From CALJFL01 sp047633055 (GTDB taxonomy: Bacteria > Pseudomonadota > Gammaproteobacteria > Pseudomonadales > Halieaceae): a DNA stretch of 64,000 nt. Position 1 is the first letter of the stretch; every line of letters begins with the position of its first letter. Position numbers and translations under genes: made by a program. Shown here in pieces: positions 34,375-42,710 of the stretch. The stretch covers positions 62,001 through 126,000 of the forward strand of contig JBLIEI010000001.1 in the NCBI GenBank assembly GCA_047633055.1, in the 5' to 3' direction. The notes under the pieces are model-generated. The model was not told the DNA's origin, did no database searches, and worked only from the letters and a program-made list of their open reading frames with translations.

Positions 34375-34872
34375 TTATTTCTCTAATCTACCAAGGCCAA
34401 GATTGATAGCAGGGCCATCTGGCGACATCTTTATTATTTCGTCATAAAATTCAGTGTTGGTAATGTCTGCATTGGATGATATCCATAGCTGTCCGCCCGG
34501 AGTACTGAACAGCGTGCCACCCGCAGCTCCGTGGATCGACCAATCTTGTTCAGAAATCACGCCTCTTTCCTTCATTCTGTAGATCTTGAGATAGCAATTT
34601 ACGTAAAGGCGAAATACCCATTGAAATTGTGCTGCCTGCCCATCCGTGAGTTCATCAGGCGTGTAAAGTCCCTTAAGGAAAAGTACTGAGAGTTCCTCAT
34701 TGTTTGCTAGTAAGGCATTGGCACTATTGAAGCCGTCTAAAATGCTATCCTGCATTGCCAGCGCGTTGTGGGCGTTCTGTTGGTGGATTTGTTTTGCCAA
34801 ATAGAAAAGCGTCACGACAACCGCAATTGCCCCGGCCCACTCCCCAGTTGCGCTAATGACTTCCCAATTCAT
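34375..34872 (-). CDS. Hypothetical protein with N-terminal membrane helix
   Basis: A 165-residue protein. One helix (about 12-32, WAGAIAVVVTLFYLAKQIH) is followed by a soluble, mainly helical domain with YVNCYLKIYRMKERGVIS and a C-terminal FYDEIIKMSPDG. Similar proteins are common in marine proteobacteria but have no known function. An upstream start at 35061 would read through the 31-bp tandem repeat; Met at 34872, after GGGAATTG, is more likely. Confidence 0.65.
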   Translation of the reverse strand: MNWEVISATGEWAGAIAVVVTLFYLAKQIHQQNAHNALAMQDSILDGFNSANALLANNEELSVLFLKGLYTPDELTDGQAAQFQWVFRLYVNCYLKIYRMKERGVISEQDWSIHGAAGGTLFSTPGGQLWISSNADITNTEFYDEIIKMSPDGPAINLGLGRLEK

Positions 34873-35022
34873 TACAATTCCCTTGTCTGCTTGAATTCCC
34901 CAGAGCGATAGACGACATGTCGCAAAGTAAGCGATAGCGTCCTGACGATATTCGCTGTGATTTACTTGGATTCTAATCTCGCGACCGGCCACAATGAGTA
35001 AACAGCGGCCTCTCGGCACAGT

Positions 35023-35084
35023 ATAGTCATAAAGACCGCTGCTAGGCGAAAGCATAGTCATAAAGACCGCTGCTAGGCGAAAGC
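35023..35084 (+). repeat. Perfect 31-bp tandem duplication
   Basis: Two identical, adjacent 31-base copies (35023-35053 and 35054-35084), each beginning ATAGTCATAAAGACC and ending GGCGAAAGC. It lies 30 bases from the integrase remnant and looks like a recent slippage or insertion scar. Confidence 0.95.
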
Positions 35085-35113
35085 GAACCCCTTAAAGAAT
35101 CCACTACAGATTA

Positions 35114-35425
35114 TTAGACCTCTATCTGTTCAGACAGAGTCAATGCGTCGTCTTCATCTATCCCCAAGTATCGGACGGTGCTCTCCAGGCTTGAATGGCC
35201 GAGAAGGAGCTGAACGGCTCTAAGGTTCTTGGTCTTCCGATAAATAATCGAAACCTTGGTTTTCCTCAGGGAATGCGTCCCCTATAGCGCCGGGTCTAGC
35301 CCTATTTCAGACACCCAGCGATCGACTATCCGCAAATACTGTCGCCTTGAAAGATGGCCAGAGCCAGCAGTGCGGTACTGCCAAGCTAAAAGCCTGTCAC
35401 TGATAGATTCAGCGAATGAATACAT
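35114..35425 (-). pseudogene. Tyrosine recombinase (integrase) C-terminal remnant
   Basis: Reading leftward, the frame encodes the end of a phage/plasmid-type tyrosine recombinase: RQYLRIVDRWVSEIGLDPAL, then a stop, then GTHSLRKTKVSIIYRKTKNL, LLLGHSSLESTVRYLGI, and a normal C-terminus. The catalytic His-x-x-Arg, the His of GHSS and the Tyr of VRYLG are present. TAG at 35284-35282 replaces the Tyr usually found before GTHS. The N-terminal two thirds are missing, cut off where the IS6-like element begins. It is a dead mobile-element fragment. Confidence 0.85.
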
Positions 35426-35427
35426 AA

Positions 35428-36115
35428 AAACGCCACCGATTTCCGCTAGACATCATTTCCTACGCCGTCTGGCTCTACTATCGCTTCAATCTCAGCCACA
35501 GAGACATCGAAGATCTCCTCGCTGAACGAGGTATTACCGTCACAGGCGAATCAATCCGTCTTTGGTGTATCAAATTTGGAGCTATTTACTCCCGTTGTTT
35601 GAAAAGAAAACACCGAGGCTATGGCGACACCTTTTACATCGATAAAGTCTTTACCGGTGTGCCGGACCATTCAGGTCAATGGCAAACAACACTATCTATG
35701 ACGGGCAGTGGATCAAGACGGTGAGGTGGTTGATGTTTATGCGGAGGCCAAGCGAGACGGGACTGCTGCTAAGCGCTTCTTTGAGCGTCTACTGCGAAGC
35801 TACGGTGGTGTACCGAGGAAGATCGTTACCGATAAGCTCCGTAGTTATGGCGTCGCTCACCGGGAGCTGATACCGGATGTGATCCACAGCACTGAACAGT
35901 ATGAGAATAATCGAGCAGAGCAATCGCATGCGCCGACCAGGGTGAGGGAGCGGGGGACGCGTAAATTCAAATCGGTCAAGCAGGCTCAAAAATTTTTGGG
36001 TGTCCATGCTGCGGTTAGCAATTTATTCAATCTGGGCAGGCACCTGATCAACGCTGAACACTATCGGAATCTCAGGATAGGTGCGTTTGCGGATTGGAGT
36101 AGGGCGGTTGCTTGA
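35428..36115 (+). mobile_element. Degenerate IS6-family transposase
   Basis: The DDE transposase of an IS6 (IS26-like) element in pieces. The N-terminal helix-turn-helix part is in one frame (FPLDIISYAVWLYYRFNLSH, DIEDLLAERGI, FYIDKVF). The rest is in another frame (VNGKQHYL, stop, RAVDQDGEVVDVY, KIVTDKLRSYGVAHRELIP, ENNRAEQSH, KQAQKFLGVHAAVSNLFNLG). The stop at 35699 replaces the Trp of YLWRAVDQ, and a frameshift lies between. All three acidic residues can be found, but the gene is broken. I could not identify terminal inverted repeats, so element ends are approximate. Confidence 0.85.
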
Positions 36116-36241
36116 GAGTTGAGGCGAGATTTCTCTCATCTCAAGAAGTTAAGTTGGTTAAGGTTCTTCAGCTAGAAGCCTAGTCTGAAGGTTGCCATCG
36201 CGCTAGCGGCGAGGGTGGGGATGGTTCATTACATTATTACC

Positions 36242-37048
36242 TTACCGGGATGTCAGCATCCACTCATGGGCCGGGTCATTGTGAAATATCCACTCTCGCT
36301 TTGGTCCCGCCATTACGTTCAGATAGTAAAGATCGTAGCCGTGTGGGGCGCCTACCGGATGGTATCCTCTAGGCACCATCACCACATCGCCATCTTCAAC
36401 GCTCATGGTCTCGTCCAGACTCCGGTCATCTGTGTAAACACGCTGAAATGCGAAGCCCTGAGGGGGATTCAGGCGATGATAGTAAGTTTCCTCCAGATGC
36501 GTTTCGTTGGGGATCGCATCGGTATCGTGCTTGTGAGGGGGGTAGCTCGACCAATTTCCATTGGGGGTAATAACCTCCACAACCAACAGGCGCTCGGCCT
36601 CGGCATTGCCAAATAGGATATTGCGAATGTGACGCCGATTGGTGCCGGCGCCGCGCTCTTCGATCACACATTGATCGGGTGTAATCAATCGCGCGGGCAG
36701 CTTGCCGACAGCCGGAGCGGAGCAAATCGCGAGCTCTAACGGTGTAATGGCCGACACGGTGTAGTCCTGCCCCGGAGGGATGTATACGGCATAGGGTGCC
36801 TGATCATCGAAGGGCGATGTGCGCTCGCCTATGTTCAGCCATTCTTCGCCCAATGTAGTGACATTCGCTAGGCCCGAAAGGAGCACCAGGCATGTTTCTC
36901 TACTCTCTTCGCACCCAGCCAGTTCCCGCTGGCTTTCAAGATGATAAACCTCGAATCCTACGTATTCCCAGTCGGCTGATTCCGGCGTGATTTTTTGCGT
37001 GCAGCCGTGCTCGTCAGGTGGGCGTCGTTGCGAGAGTAGGTGAGACAT
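36242..37048 (-). CDS. iolB: 5-deoxy-glucuronate isomerase
   Basis: IolB, 268 residues, converts 5-deoxy-D-glucuronate to 2-deoxy-5-keto-D-gluconate in inositol catabolism. It is a double cupin; metal ligands are visible in the C-terminal half (PPHKHD, LEETYYH, and GYHPVGAPHGYDLYYLNVMAG in parts: GYHPVGAPHGYD). The length matches the family. It lies 25 bases downstream of the phytase gene on the leftward strand, whereas the other iol genes run rightward, so the pathway is split over two divergent units. Confidence 0.95.
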   Translation of the reverse strand: MSHLLSQRRPPDEHGCTQKITPESADWEYVGFEVYHLESQRELAGCEESRETCLVLLSGLANVTTLGEEWLNIGERTSPFDDQAPYAVYIPPGQDYTVSAITPLELAICSAPAVGKLPARLITPDQCVIEERGAGTNRRHIRNILFGNAEAERLLVVEVITPNGNWSSYPPHKHDTDAIPNETHLEETYYHRLNPPQGFAFQRVYTDDRSLDETMSVEDGDVVMVPRGYHPVGAPHGYDLYYLNVMAGPKREWIFHNDPAHEWMLTSR

Positions 37049-37073
37049 GTTTGGTTACCTTTTTTATTAGTCG

Positions 37074-38450
37074 CTAGTCGCGGCTGTGATCAGTAGTGTC
37101 AACGTCGAGTTTGAGTGTTCTGGCGATGTTGCCCCATGAGATAAACTTGAAGTTTGAGCTCTCTCGGTCGGCTTCAGATTGGTCTGTTGAACCGGTGACA
37201 TTTTCGCCATCTTGCATAACTACTAGTCCCTCCGCGAAAGCGCCAGGCAGTTGATTATTGACGACCATCATACCGTCAGTTTCGTTAACTCCATCAACGG
37301 TCCCTGAGGTGACGGTAAATGAGCCGATGTACTTGTTGTTGCCATTAGCTTCATAGACTGCAACAGTATTATTGCCCTGGCTTGAAACCAGTAGGTAGCC
37401 TTTGCCGCCTCTATAGAGGGTGAGGCCTTCAACGTCCGCTTGCAGTTGCGCACTGCCATAGCCAGGATCCTTCTCTTTATCCAGGGTGCAGAGATACTCC
37501 TCTTCCACATCACTCCAGCCACGGCTGTAAGGCACACCAAAGTCGCTGGTTTTGCCAAACAGTTCCCAGCTCGACTGATCTGTGGGTGCATCGAGGGCAA
37601 CCCTCCATACACCGACATTTTCCTGCCCCAAATAGAGCCGATTGTTTTCAATGTCGGCTACCATGCCCTCAAATTGAGGCAGGTCGCCGTCATCGCCCGT
37701 GCAGGGAGTCCAGCTGCCACCATTGTCCAGTGGAAATGTGGCTGGAAACTCTAGAAGCTTTTCTTGCCGATAGGCAACCCTTCCATCGCCATTGTCATAG
37801 AGTTCTAAGATGGCGACTTTTGGTGTGTTGTTTTGGCTGACATAGGCGCGAACCTTATCTGTGCTGACAGTAGCTAGACCATAGGCAGTGCGGCCTTGGT
37901 TGACTTCATCTTGTGTTTTCGAAAAAATAAAGGTTTGCTTGGCCGCTGTGATATCGATCAGGCGAATGTTGGTCTTGTCGCTGTAGTCAATTTTGTAAAC
38001 GGCAAGGGTGTCTCGTCCGCGATCTGAGGCGACGACGAGATCTACCTTCTCGCTTCCCAATGAAAAGTTATATACAAGGTCGGCGTTATTGAGTCTTCCG
38101 GCTGAATTCTCTTGGCAGTTTTCTTGCTCGCTAGCGCTAGCGCTAGCGCAGGCGGGTGCAGCTGCAGCGGGTATGTGCTGCATGAGTTTGCCTTGCAAGT
38201 CGTACACATCCAGTCCGCCTTCTTTTAAGGTTCCAACTACAATGCTGTGTTGCGGTTGCTGTGGGTGAATCCAGATAGCGGGGTCGTCCACGTCGGTATA
38301 GTTTCCCGCTTCGTCATCAAAGTGGGATCGAGTTTCCAGTTCGGGGAAGATCTCAGGAGCGGCGGCAAAGGTGCTGATACTGCCTGCCAGTAGGCTGGCC
38401 GACAGCGATAAGTAGAGAGCGGGTAAGGTTAGGCGAGAGCTGTGATTCAT
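37074..38450 (-). CDS. Beta-propeller phytase (3-phytase), secreted
   Basis: A 458-residue secreted beta-propeller phytase, which removes phosphates from inositol hexakisphosphate using Ca2+. A signal peptide (about 1-30, ending STFAAA) is followed by propeller signatures: DDPAIWIHP (56-63), ASDRGRDTLAVYKID, MVADIENNRLYLGQENVGVW, DVEGLTLY, GKGYLLVSSQGNN, ETDGMMV and NFKFISWGNIA. It is about 75 residues longer than the Bacillus enzyme. The extra loops carry Cys101, Cys112, Cys250 and Cys321, which could form two disulfides. It is flanked by the rpiR regulator and iolB in one leftward unit. Confidence 0.95.
   Translation of the reverse strand: MNHSSRLTLPALYLSLSASLLAGSISTFAAAPEIFPELETRSHFDDEAGNYTDVDDPAIWIHPQQPQHSIVVGTLKEGGLDVYDLQGKLMQHIPAAAAPACASASASEQENCQENSAGRLNNADLVYNFSLGSEKVDLVVASDRGRDTLAVYKIDYSDKTNIRLIDITAAKQTFIFSKTQDEVNQGRTAYGLATVSTDKVRAYVSQNNTPKVAILELYDNGDGRVAYRQEKLLEFPATFPLDNGGSWTPCTGDDGDLPQFEGMVADIENNRLYLGQENVGVWRVALDAPTDQSSWELFGKTSDFGVPYSRGWSDVEEEYLCTLDKEKDPGYGSAQLQADVEGLTLYRGGKGYLLVSSQGNNTVAVYEANGNNKYIGSFTVTSGTVDGVNETDGMMVVNNQLPGAFAEGLVVMQDGENVTGSTDQSEADRESSNFKFISWGNIARTLKLDVDTTDHSRD
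38129..38148 (+). repeat. CGCTAG hexanucleotide repeat within the phytase gene
   Basis: Three perfect tandem copies of CGCTAG plus a partial fourth (CGC), encoding the Ala-Ser run ASASAS next to Cys101 on the other strand. Unit length is a multiple of three, so changes in copy number would alter loop length without breaking the frame. Confidence 0.85.
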
Positions 38451-38531
38451 GATGACAATTTCCGTTTGAGGTTTTTCGATAGAATAACGATGTCTCAGTA
38501 AATTGCTGACTTACGGTGGATTAACATTTGT

Positions 38532-39395
38532 TTATGTACGTTTTTTGGCTCTTTTCTTCTTTGGAGCCAGGTTCTGGTCAATGGCCAGAGAAGTAGTCAG
38601 CGCCTGTGCTAGGCACATAGAGGCAGTGAGAGACCTAATCCCATATACGTCGGCATCATGGACTTCAAAGCAAACTGTGGCTTGGCTGGCAATGGTGCTG
38701 AGCAGACTGTCGGTGATGACAATAATGGGAGCCTTTTTTTCCTGAGCTATGGAAACGACTCTTGCAGTTTCTTCAGAGTAAGGACTGAAGCTGATGGCGA
38801 TTAGGGCGTCATCTTTGGAGATAGCCTGACTCTGCTCTGCCAGCATTCCGCCCACTCCGTGCAGCAAGTGGGCGCGACACTCTACGTGGTTCAAGCTGTA
38901 GCTGATGTAAGATGCCACCGGATAGGAGCGTCTCTGTCCCATAATATAAACATGTTGAGCCTTGCGAAGTATCTTCACAGCTTTTTCTAATTCTAGACTA
39001 GCCGCGCCCTCTTGCAGGTGTGATAGGGCCGCTTTGTTAGCCTCACAATACTCCTGCAGTAAGTCGGTAGGGCCGCCTTTTTTGAGCGCATCACTATCCG
39101 TAGAGACTGTGCGGAAGCGCTCTTTATAACTGGCTGAGCGCTCCGTCACATGTGCCTGGAACGGCTGCTGCATCTCGGTAAAGCCGGAGTAGCCAAAAGC
39201 TTTGGCGAAGCGAATGAGCGCCGAGGGCTGAACTCCGGCGCGTTCAGCGATGACCGAGGTCGTTTCCATTGCCATTGACGTGGGATTATCCCATGCGAAA
39301 CGTGCAATCTGGCGCAGACGGTTACTTAGCGAATCGTAGCGAGTTGTCATCTCTGATCGCAGCGTATCGTAGTCCTGTGGTGGTGTGGTAGACAT
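38532..39395 (-). CDS. RpiR-family transcriptional regulator (IolR/phytate-locus control)
   Basis: A 287-residue RpiR-type regulator with an N-terminal winged helix-turn-helix (about 10-85, SVIAERAGVQPSALIRFAKA) and a C-terminal SIS sugar-phosphate-binding domain (about 120-265, VYIMGQRRSYPVASYISYSL, AISFSPYSEET). The C-terminal tail is very basic (KKKRAKKRT). RpiR proteins often control inositol genes and respond to a phosphorylated intermediate. It is divergent from the iol operon and shares with it a control region holding a 24-bp palindrome. Met at 39395 is preferred over 39440. Confidence 0.9.
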   Translation of the reverse strand: MSTTPPQDYDTLRSEMTTRYDSLSNRLRQIARFAWDNPTSMAMETTSVIAERAGVQPSALIRFAKAFGYSGFTEMQQPFQAHVTERSASYKERFRTVSTDSDALKKGGPTDLLQEYCEANKAALSHLQEGAASLELEKAVKILRKAQHVYIMGQRRSYPVASYISYSLNHVECRAHLLHGVGGMLAEQSQAISKDDALIAISFSPYSEETARVVSIAQEKKAPIIVITDSLLSTIASQATVCFEVHDADVYGIRSLTASMCLAQALTTSLAIDQNLAPKKKRAKKRT

Positions 39396-39463
39396 TGGTG
39401 CTGATCTCTTGGAATGCGGGGTGGCGGTTAGGTGCCGCATCTTACTTTTCCACAGGTTTTATT

Positions 39464-39487
39464 AAAATGAAATATATATTTCATTTT
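39464..39487. promoter_or_regulatory. Perfect 24-bp palindrome, candidate RpiR operator
   Basis: The sequence AAAATGAAATAT followed directly by its exact reverse complement. It lies 69 bases upstream of the rpiR start and 126 bases upstream of the divergent iol operon start. RpiR family operators are commonly AT-rich palindromes of the TGAAAT-n-ATTTCA type, so this is the best candidate for autoregulation and inositol control. Confidence 0.65.
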
Positions 39488-39545
39488 TAAAAGATTCAAA
39501 GCCTGTTGAGGCTAGCTTACAGTATAGAAGTAATATAACATTTAT

Positions 39546-39560
39546 AAATAAAATAGAATA
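39546..39560 (+). repeat. 15-mer shared by two phytate-locus promoters (copy 1)
   Basis: AAATAAAATAGAATA occurs here, 53 bases before the start of the iol operon, and again at 46540-46554, 91 bases before the TonB-dependent receptor gene. Both copies are followed by AT-rich sequence ending in ATTTTA. It may be a shared operator or promoter element. Confidence 0.55.
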
Positions 39561-39612
39561 TTATTATTATTTTAAAATCAACGCTACGGCAGCGTTACTA
39601 GGTATTAATGCT

Positions 39613-40758
39613 ATGTCGCAACTACGTGTGGGATTAATAGGTACGGGGTTCATGGGTAAAGCGCATGCTCTGGCTTTGCGCGCTGCACCCGCGGTATTCG
39701 ACTTGCCCGCAGAGCCGGTCTGCGAGCTGTTGGCGGATGTAACTGCCGAAAAGGCAGCTAGCAAGTCGAAAGAGTTCTGTTTCAATCGTTGGACCGATGA
39801 CTGGCGTGCTCTAGTTGCTGACGCCGATGTCGATGTCGTAGATATATGCACGCCCAACTATCTGCATTACGAGATGTCATTGGCCGCTATAGAAAGTGGC
39901 AAGCATATCTACTGTGAAAAACCGCTAGCGTTGACGCTTGAGCAATCAGAGCATATGGCCAGGTTGGCAGGTGAGGCTGGTGTGAAAACCATAGTGGGAT
40001 TTAACTATGCTAAAAACCCCGCAAACGCACTGGCGGCAGAAATGATTGCTAACGGTGAGCTTGGTGAGATAGTGCACTTTCGGGGCTGTCATGTAGAAGA
40101 TTATATGGCCAATCCCGGCGAGCCCTGGAGCTGGCGAGTTCAGCGAGAAACCGCTGGTTTAGGTGCTCTTGGAGATCTTTGTCATATTGTTTCTATGGCG
40201 CAGCTGTTAGTGGGCGATATCGAGGAACTGTGCGCTGATATGGGGGTAGTGATACCTAGGCGACCTTTTTCCGACGGCAGCGGTGAGGGTCTGGTAGAGA
40301 ATGAGGATCAAGCGCATATGTTGGTGCGCTTTGCCAATGGAGCGATGGGTACGATTGAATGTAGCCGAGTTGCATGGGGGCGGAAAAACGGACTGAGTTA
40401 CGAGATTACAGGCACGCTTGGAACGCTGCTGTTCGATCAGGAGTCTCCCAACGAGTTGCATTATTATTCGAGCTCCGACCCAAGTGATAGGGCGGGTTTT
40501 AGGCGAATATTGATAGGCCCCGAGCATCCAGACTACGGGGCATTTTGTTGTGCGCCCGGTCATGGTCTCGGTTTTAATGATCAGAAAATAATTGAAGTCC
40601 GCGATCTTGTTGAGGGGATAGTATTGCATAAACCCATTTGGCCAGACTTTGCTGCGGCCTGTGAAGTGGATCGTGTTAACGAGGCGGCAAGAGTGTCTGC
40701 TGAGCAGCGACGCTGGGTGCGAGTTGGTGAGTTCGGGAGTGCAAAGAATGACAGATAA
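39613..40758 (+). CDS. Gfo/Idh/MocA-family oxidoreductase, inositol-dehydrogenase-like
   Basis: A 381-residue NAD(P)-dependent oxidoreductase: Rossmann motif GLIGTGFMGKAHA (residues 8-19), catalytic EKP (102-104), and a D188/H191 pair in GDLCHIV. It is first in the rightward unit and overlaps iolC by 11 bases. The canonical 2-dehydrogenase iolG is encoded separately at 45491, so this enzyme may act on another isomer (scyllo, chiro or an epimerisation intermediate), as IolW/IolX-type enzymes do. The substrate is not predictable from sequence by eye. Confidence 0.85.
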   Translation: MSQLRVGLIGTGFMGKAHALALRAAPAVFDLPAEPVCELLADVTAEKAASKSKEFCFNRWTDDWRALVADADVDVVDICTPNYLHYEMSLAAIESGKHIYCEKPLALTLEQSEHMARLAGEAGVKTIVGFNYAKNPANALAAEMIANGELGEIVHFRGCHVEDYMANPGEPWSWRVQRETAGLGALGDLCHIVSMAQLLVGDIEELCADMGVVIPRRPFSDGSGEGLVENEDQAHMLVRFANGAMGTIECSRVAWGRKNGLSYEITGTLGTLLFDQESPNELHYYSSSDPSDRAGFRRILIGPEHPDYGAFCCAPGHGLGFNDQKIIEVRDLVEGIVLHKPIWPDFAAACEVDRVNEAARVSAEQRRWVRVGEFGSAKNDR

Positions 40759-42691
40759 CCCAGGACTGGGCATGCGCGAAAAGATCTATGATGTGGTGTG
40801 CATGGGGAGAGCATGCGTCGACTTTTATGGCCAGCAATTAGGTTCCCGCCTCGAAGATATGCGATCTTTGGCCAAGTATCTGGGTGGTTCTTCCGCGAAT
40901 ATGTCGGTGGGGATGTCTTTGCAGGGGCTTAAAGTCGCCATGCTGACCCGTGTTGGGGACGAGCATATGGGGCGATTCGTTCGCGAGGAACTAGCTCGCA
41001 ATGGCGTCGACGTGAGTCACGTGACTACTGATCCTGAGCGGCTCACCGGGCTGGTAGTTTTGGGGATCAAAGATAGAGAGACTTTTCCGTTGATCTTTTA
41101 TCGAGAAAATTGTGCCGATATGGCGATTACCGAGGCAGACGTGCACGAGAGCTTAATTGCGTCGGCCGGCGTGTTGGCTATCACCGGTACTCACTTTTCT
41201 ACCCAAACTACCCATGATGCATGTCGCAAGGCGATGGATTTTGCGCGCTCCAATGGCACACGCTTGGTGCTGGATGTCGACTATCGCCCTGTCCTATGGG
41301 GTGTGGCGGGGCACGGCGAGGGCGAAGATCGATTTGTATCTTCCATTGCAGTGTCCGCCCATTTGCAGGAAATTATTCCCGATTTTGATTTGATCGTAGG
41401 AACCGAAGAAGAAATTCATATCGCAGGCGGAACGACTGACACCCTCAAGGCTCTGCTCATTATTCGAAAGCTGACAGCAGCGACGATTGTGTTAAAGCGC
41501 GGTCCTCTAGGTTGCATAGTATTCGAAGGGCCGATTCCTGCCACGATTGAACAGGGTGTTTCAACACTAGGAGTGTCAGTTGAGGTGCTGAATGTGTTGG
41601 GTGCAGGTGATGCTTTTGTCAGTGGTTTTATGCGCGGTTGGGTGCCTGGCGAGTCACTGGAAAATTGCTGCCGTTATGCCAATGCCTGTGGTGCATTGGT
41701 GGTCTCAAGGCACGGTTGCGCGCCCGCTATCCCCACACGAGAAGAGCTGGATGATTACTTGAGTCGGTCTGATTCGGTTCCTCGCCCCGACTTGGATGCT
41801 CGCCTTAACCGGTTGCACCGCGTGACGGCGCCGCGCCGGTCGTGGGGTGATATTTACGCGCTCGCATTTGACCACCGCAGTCAGTTTGAGGATATGGCCC
41901 GCGAGTGTGGAGCCGATCTATCCCGAATTTTTGAATTGAAATCTTTGATCGCAGAGGCTCTGCGTCGAGTTAACGAGCGCGAACAGTTGCACGGGCATGC
42001 CGGTATTCTTGCCGATGGTCGATACGGCGAACATGTGCTCGAATCCGCTACTGGCAAAGGTCTCTGGATTGCCCGGCCGGTAGAGCTGCCGCAGTCTAGG
42101 CCGTTGGAGTTTGAAGCGGGCAATAACTTGTCGGTGGAGCTTCAGAGCTGGCCCAGCGAACACATAGTAAAATGTCTGGTCTTTTACCATGCGGATGACC
42201 AGGAAGTACTCAAGGCGCAGCAGGATGCCCGGCTACTGGATTTATTTCAGGCCTGCCAGCACAGTGGTCATGAGCTTCTGTTGGAGGTTATTTTACCGTC
42301 GGACATGCCTGCCATTGATTCTGCGATGGAGCGCGCAGTGCGTGCTATTTATGAGCTTGGGGTCTTCCCCGACTGGTGGAAGCTACCTTCGCCCACCCAA
42401 GCAGAGTGGCTTGGATTGGAGGCGCTAATTGATCAATTCGATCCCTACTGTCGAGGGATTGTATTGCTGGGTCTCAATCGACCTGATGCGGAGTTAATTG
42501 AGGGGTTCCGTGTTGCCGCGGGCAGAAAGTATTGTAAAGGTTTTGCCATCGGTCGCAGTATTTTTGGCGATTCGGCTGGCCATTGGCTGCGCGAGGATTT
42601 AAATGACGAGCAGTTAATTGAAGAAGTTGCGGGCAAATTTTTGTTCATGGTGCAGCAGTGGCGAGCTCATCAACGCGGAGTGCAAAATTGA
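40748..42691 (+). CDS. iolC: 5-dehydro-2-deoxygluconokinase fused to DUF2090 aldolase-like domain
   Basis: A 647-residue two-domain protein. The N-terminal PfkB kinase (about 12-340; GGSSANMSVG, catalytic GAGDAF at 285-290 with Asp288) phosphorylates 2-deoxy-5-keto-gluconate. The C-terminal DUF2090 domain (about 355-640; YALAFDHRSQFEDMA, LLGLNRP) has an aldolase-like barrel and is thought to replace IolJ by splitting the product into DHAP and malonate semialdehyde. The fusion is known in proteobacteria. ATG 40748 overlaps the upstream gene; Met9 is an alternative. No separate iolJ is present. Confidence 0.93.
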   Translation: MTDNPGLGMREKIYDVVCMGRACVDFYGQQLGSRLEDMRSLAKYLGGSSANMSVGMSLQGLKVAMLTRVGDEHMGRFVREELARNGVDVSHVTTDPERLTGLVVLGIKDRETFPLIFYRENCADMAITEADVHESLIASAGVLAITGTHFSTQTTHDACRKAMDFARSNGTRLVLDVDYRPVLWGVAGHGEGEDRFVSSIAVSAHLQEIIPDFDLIVGTEEEIHIAGGTTDTLKALLIIRKLTAATIVLKRGPLGCIVFEGPIPATIEQGVSTLGVSVEVLNVLGAGDAFVSGFMRGWVPGESLENCCRYANACGALVVSRHGCAPAIPTREELDDYLSRSDSVPRPDLDARLNRLHRVTAPRRSWGDIYALAFDHRSQFEDMARECGADLSRIFELKSLIAEALRRVNEREQLHGHAGILADGRYGEHVLESATGKGLWIARPVELPQSRPLEFEAGNNLSVELQSWPSEHIVKCLVFYHADDQEVLKAQQDARLLDLFQACQHSGHELLLEVILPSDMPAIDSAMERAVRAIYELGVFPDWWKLPSPTQAEWLGLEALIDQFDPYCRGIVLLGLNRPDAELIEGFRVAAGRKYCKGFAIGRSIFGDSAGHWLREDLNDEQLIEEVAGKFLFMVQQWRAHQRGVQN

Positions 42692-42710
42692 AAATTGAAG
42701 GGGATTTCCA

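Noticed and set aside
31861..36115. tRNA-Leu as attachment site of an integrated element ending at the integrase remnant
   Set aside because: No repeat of the tRNA 3' end was seen near the integrase fragment, which lies over 3 kb away with ordinary genes between; the fragment cannot be tied to the tRNA.
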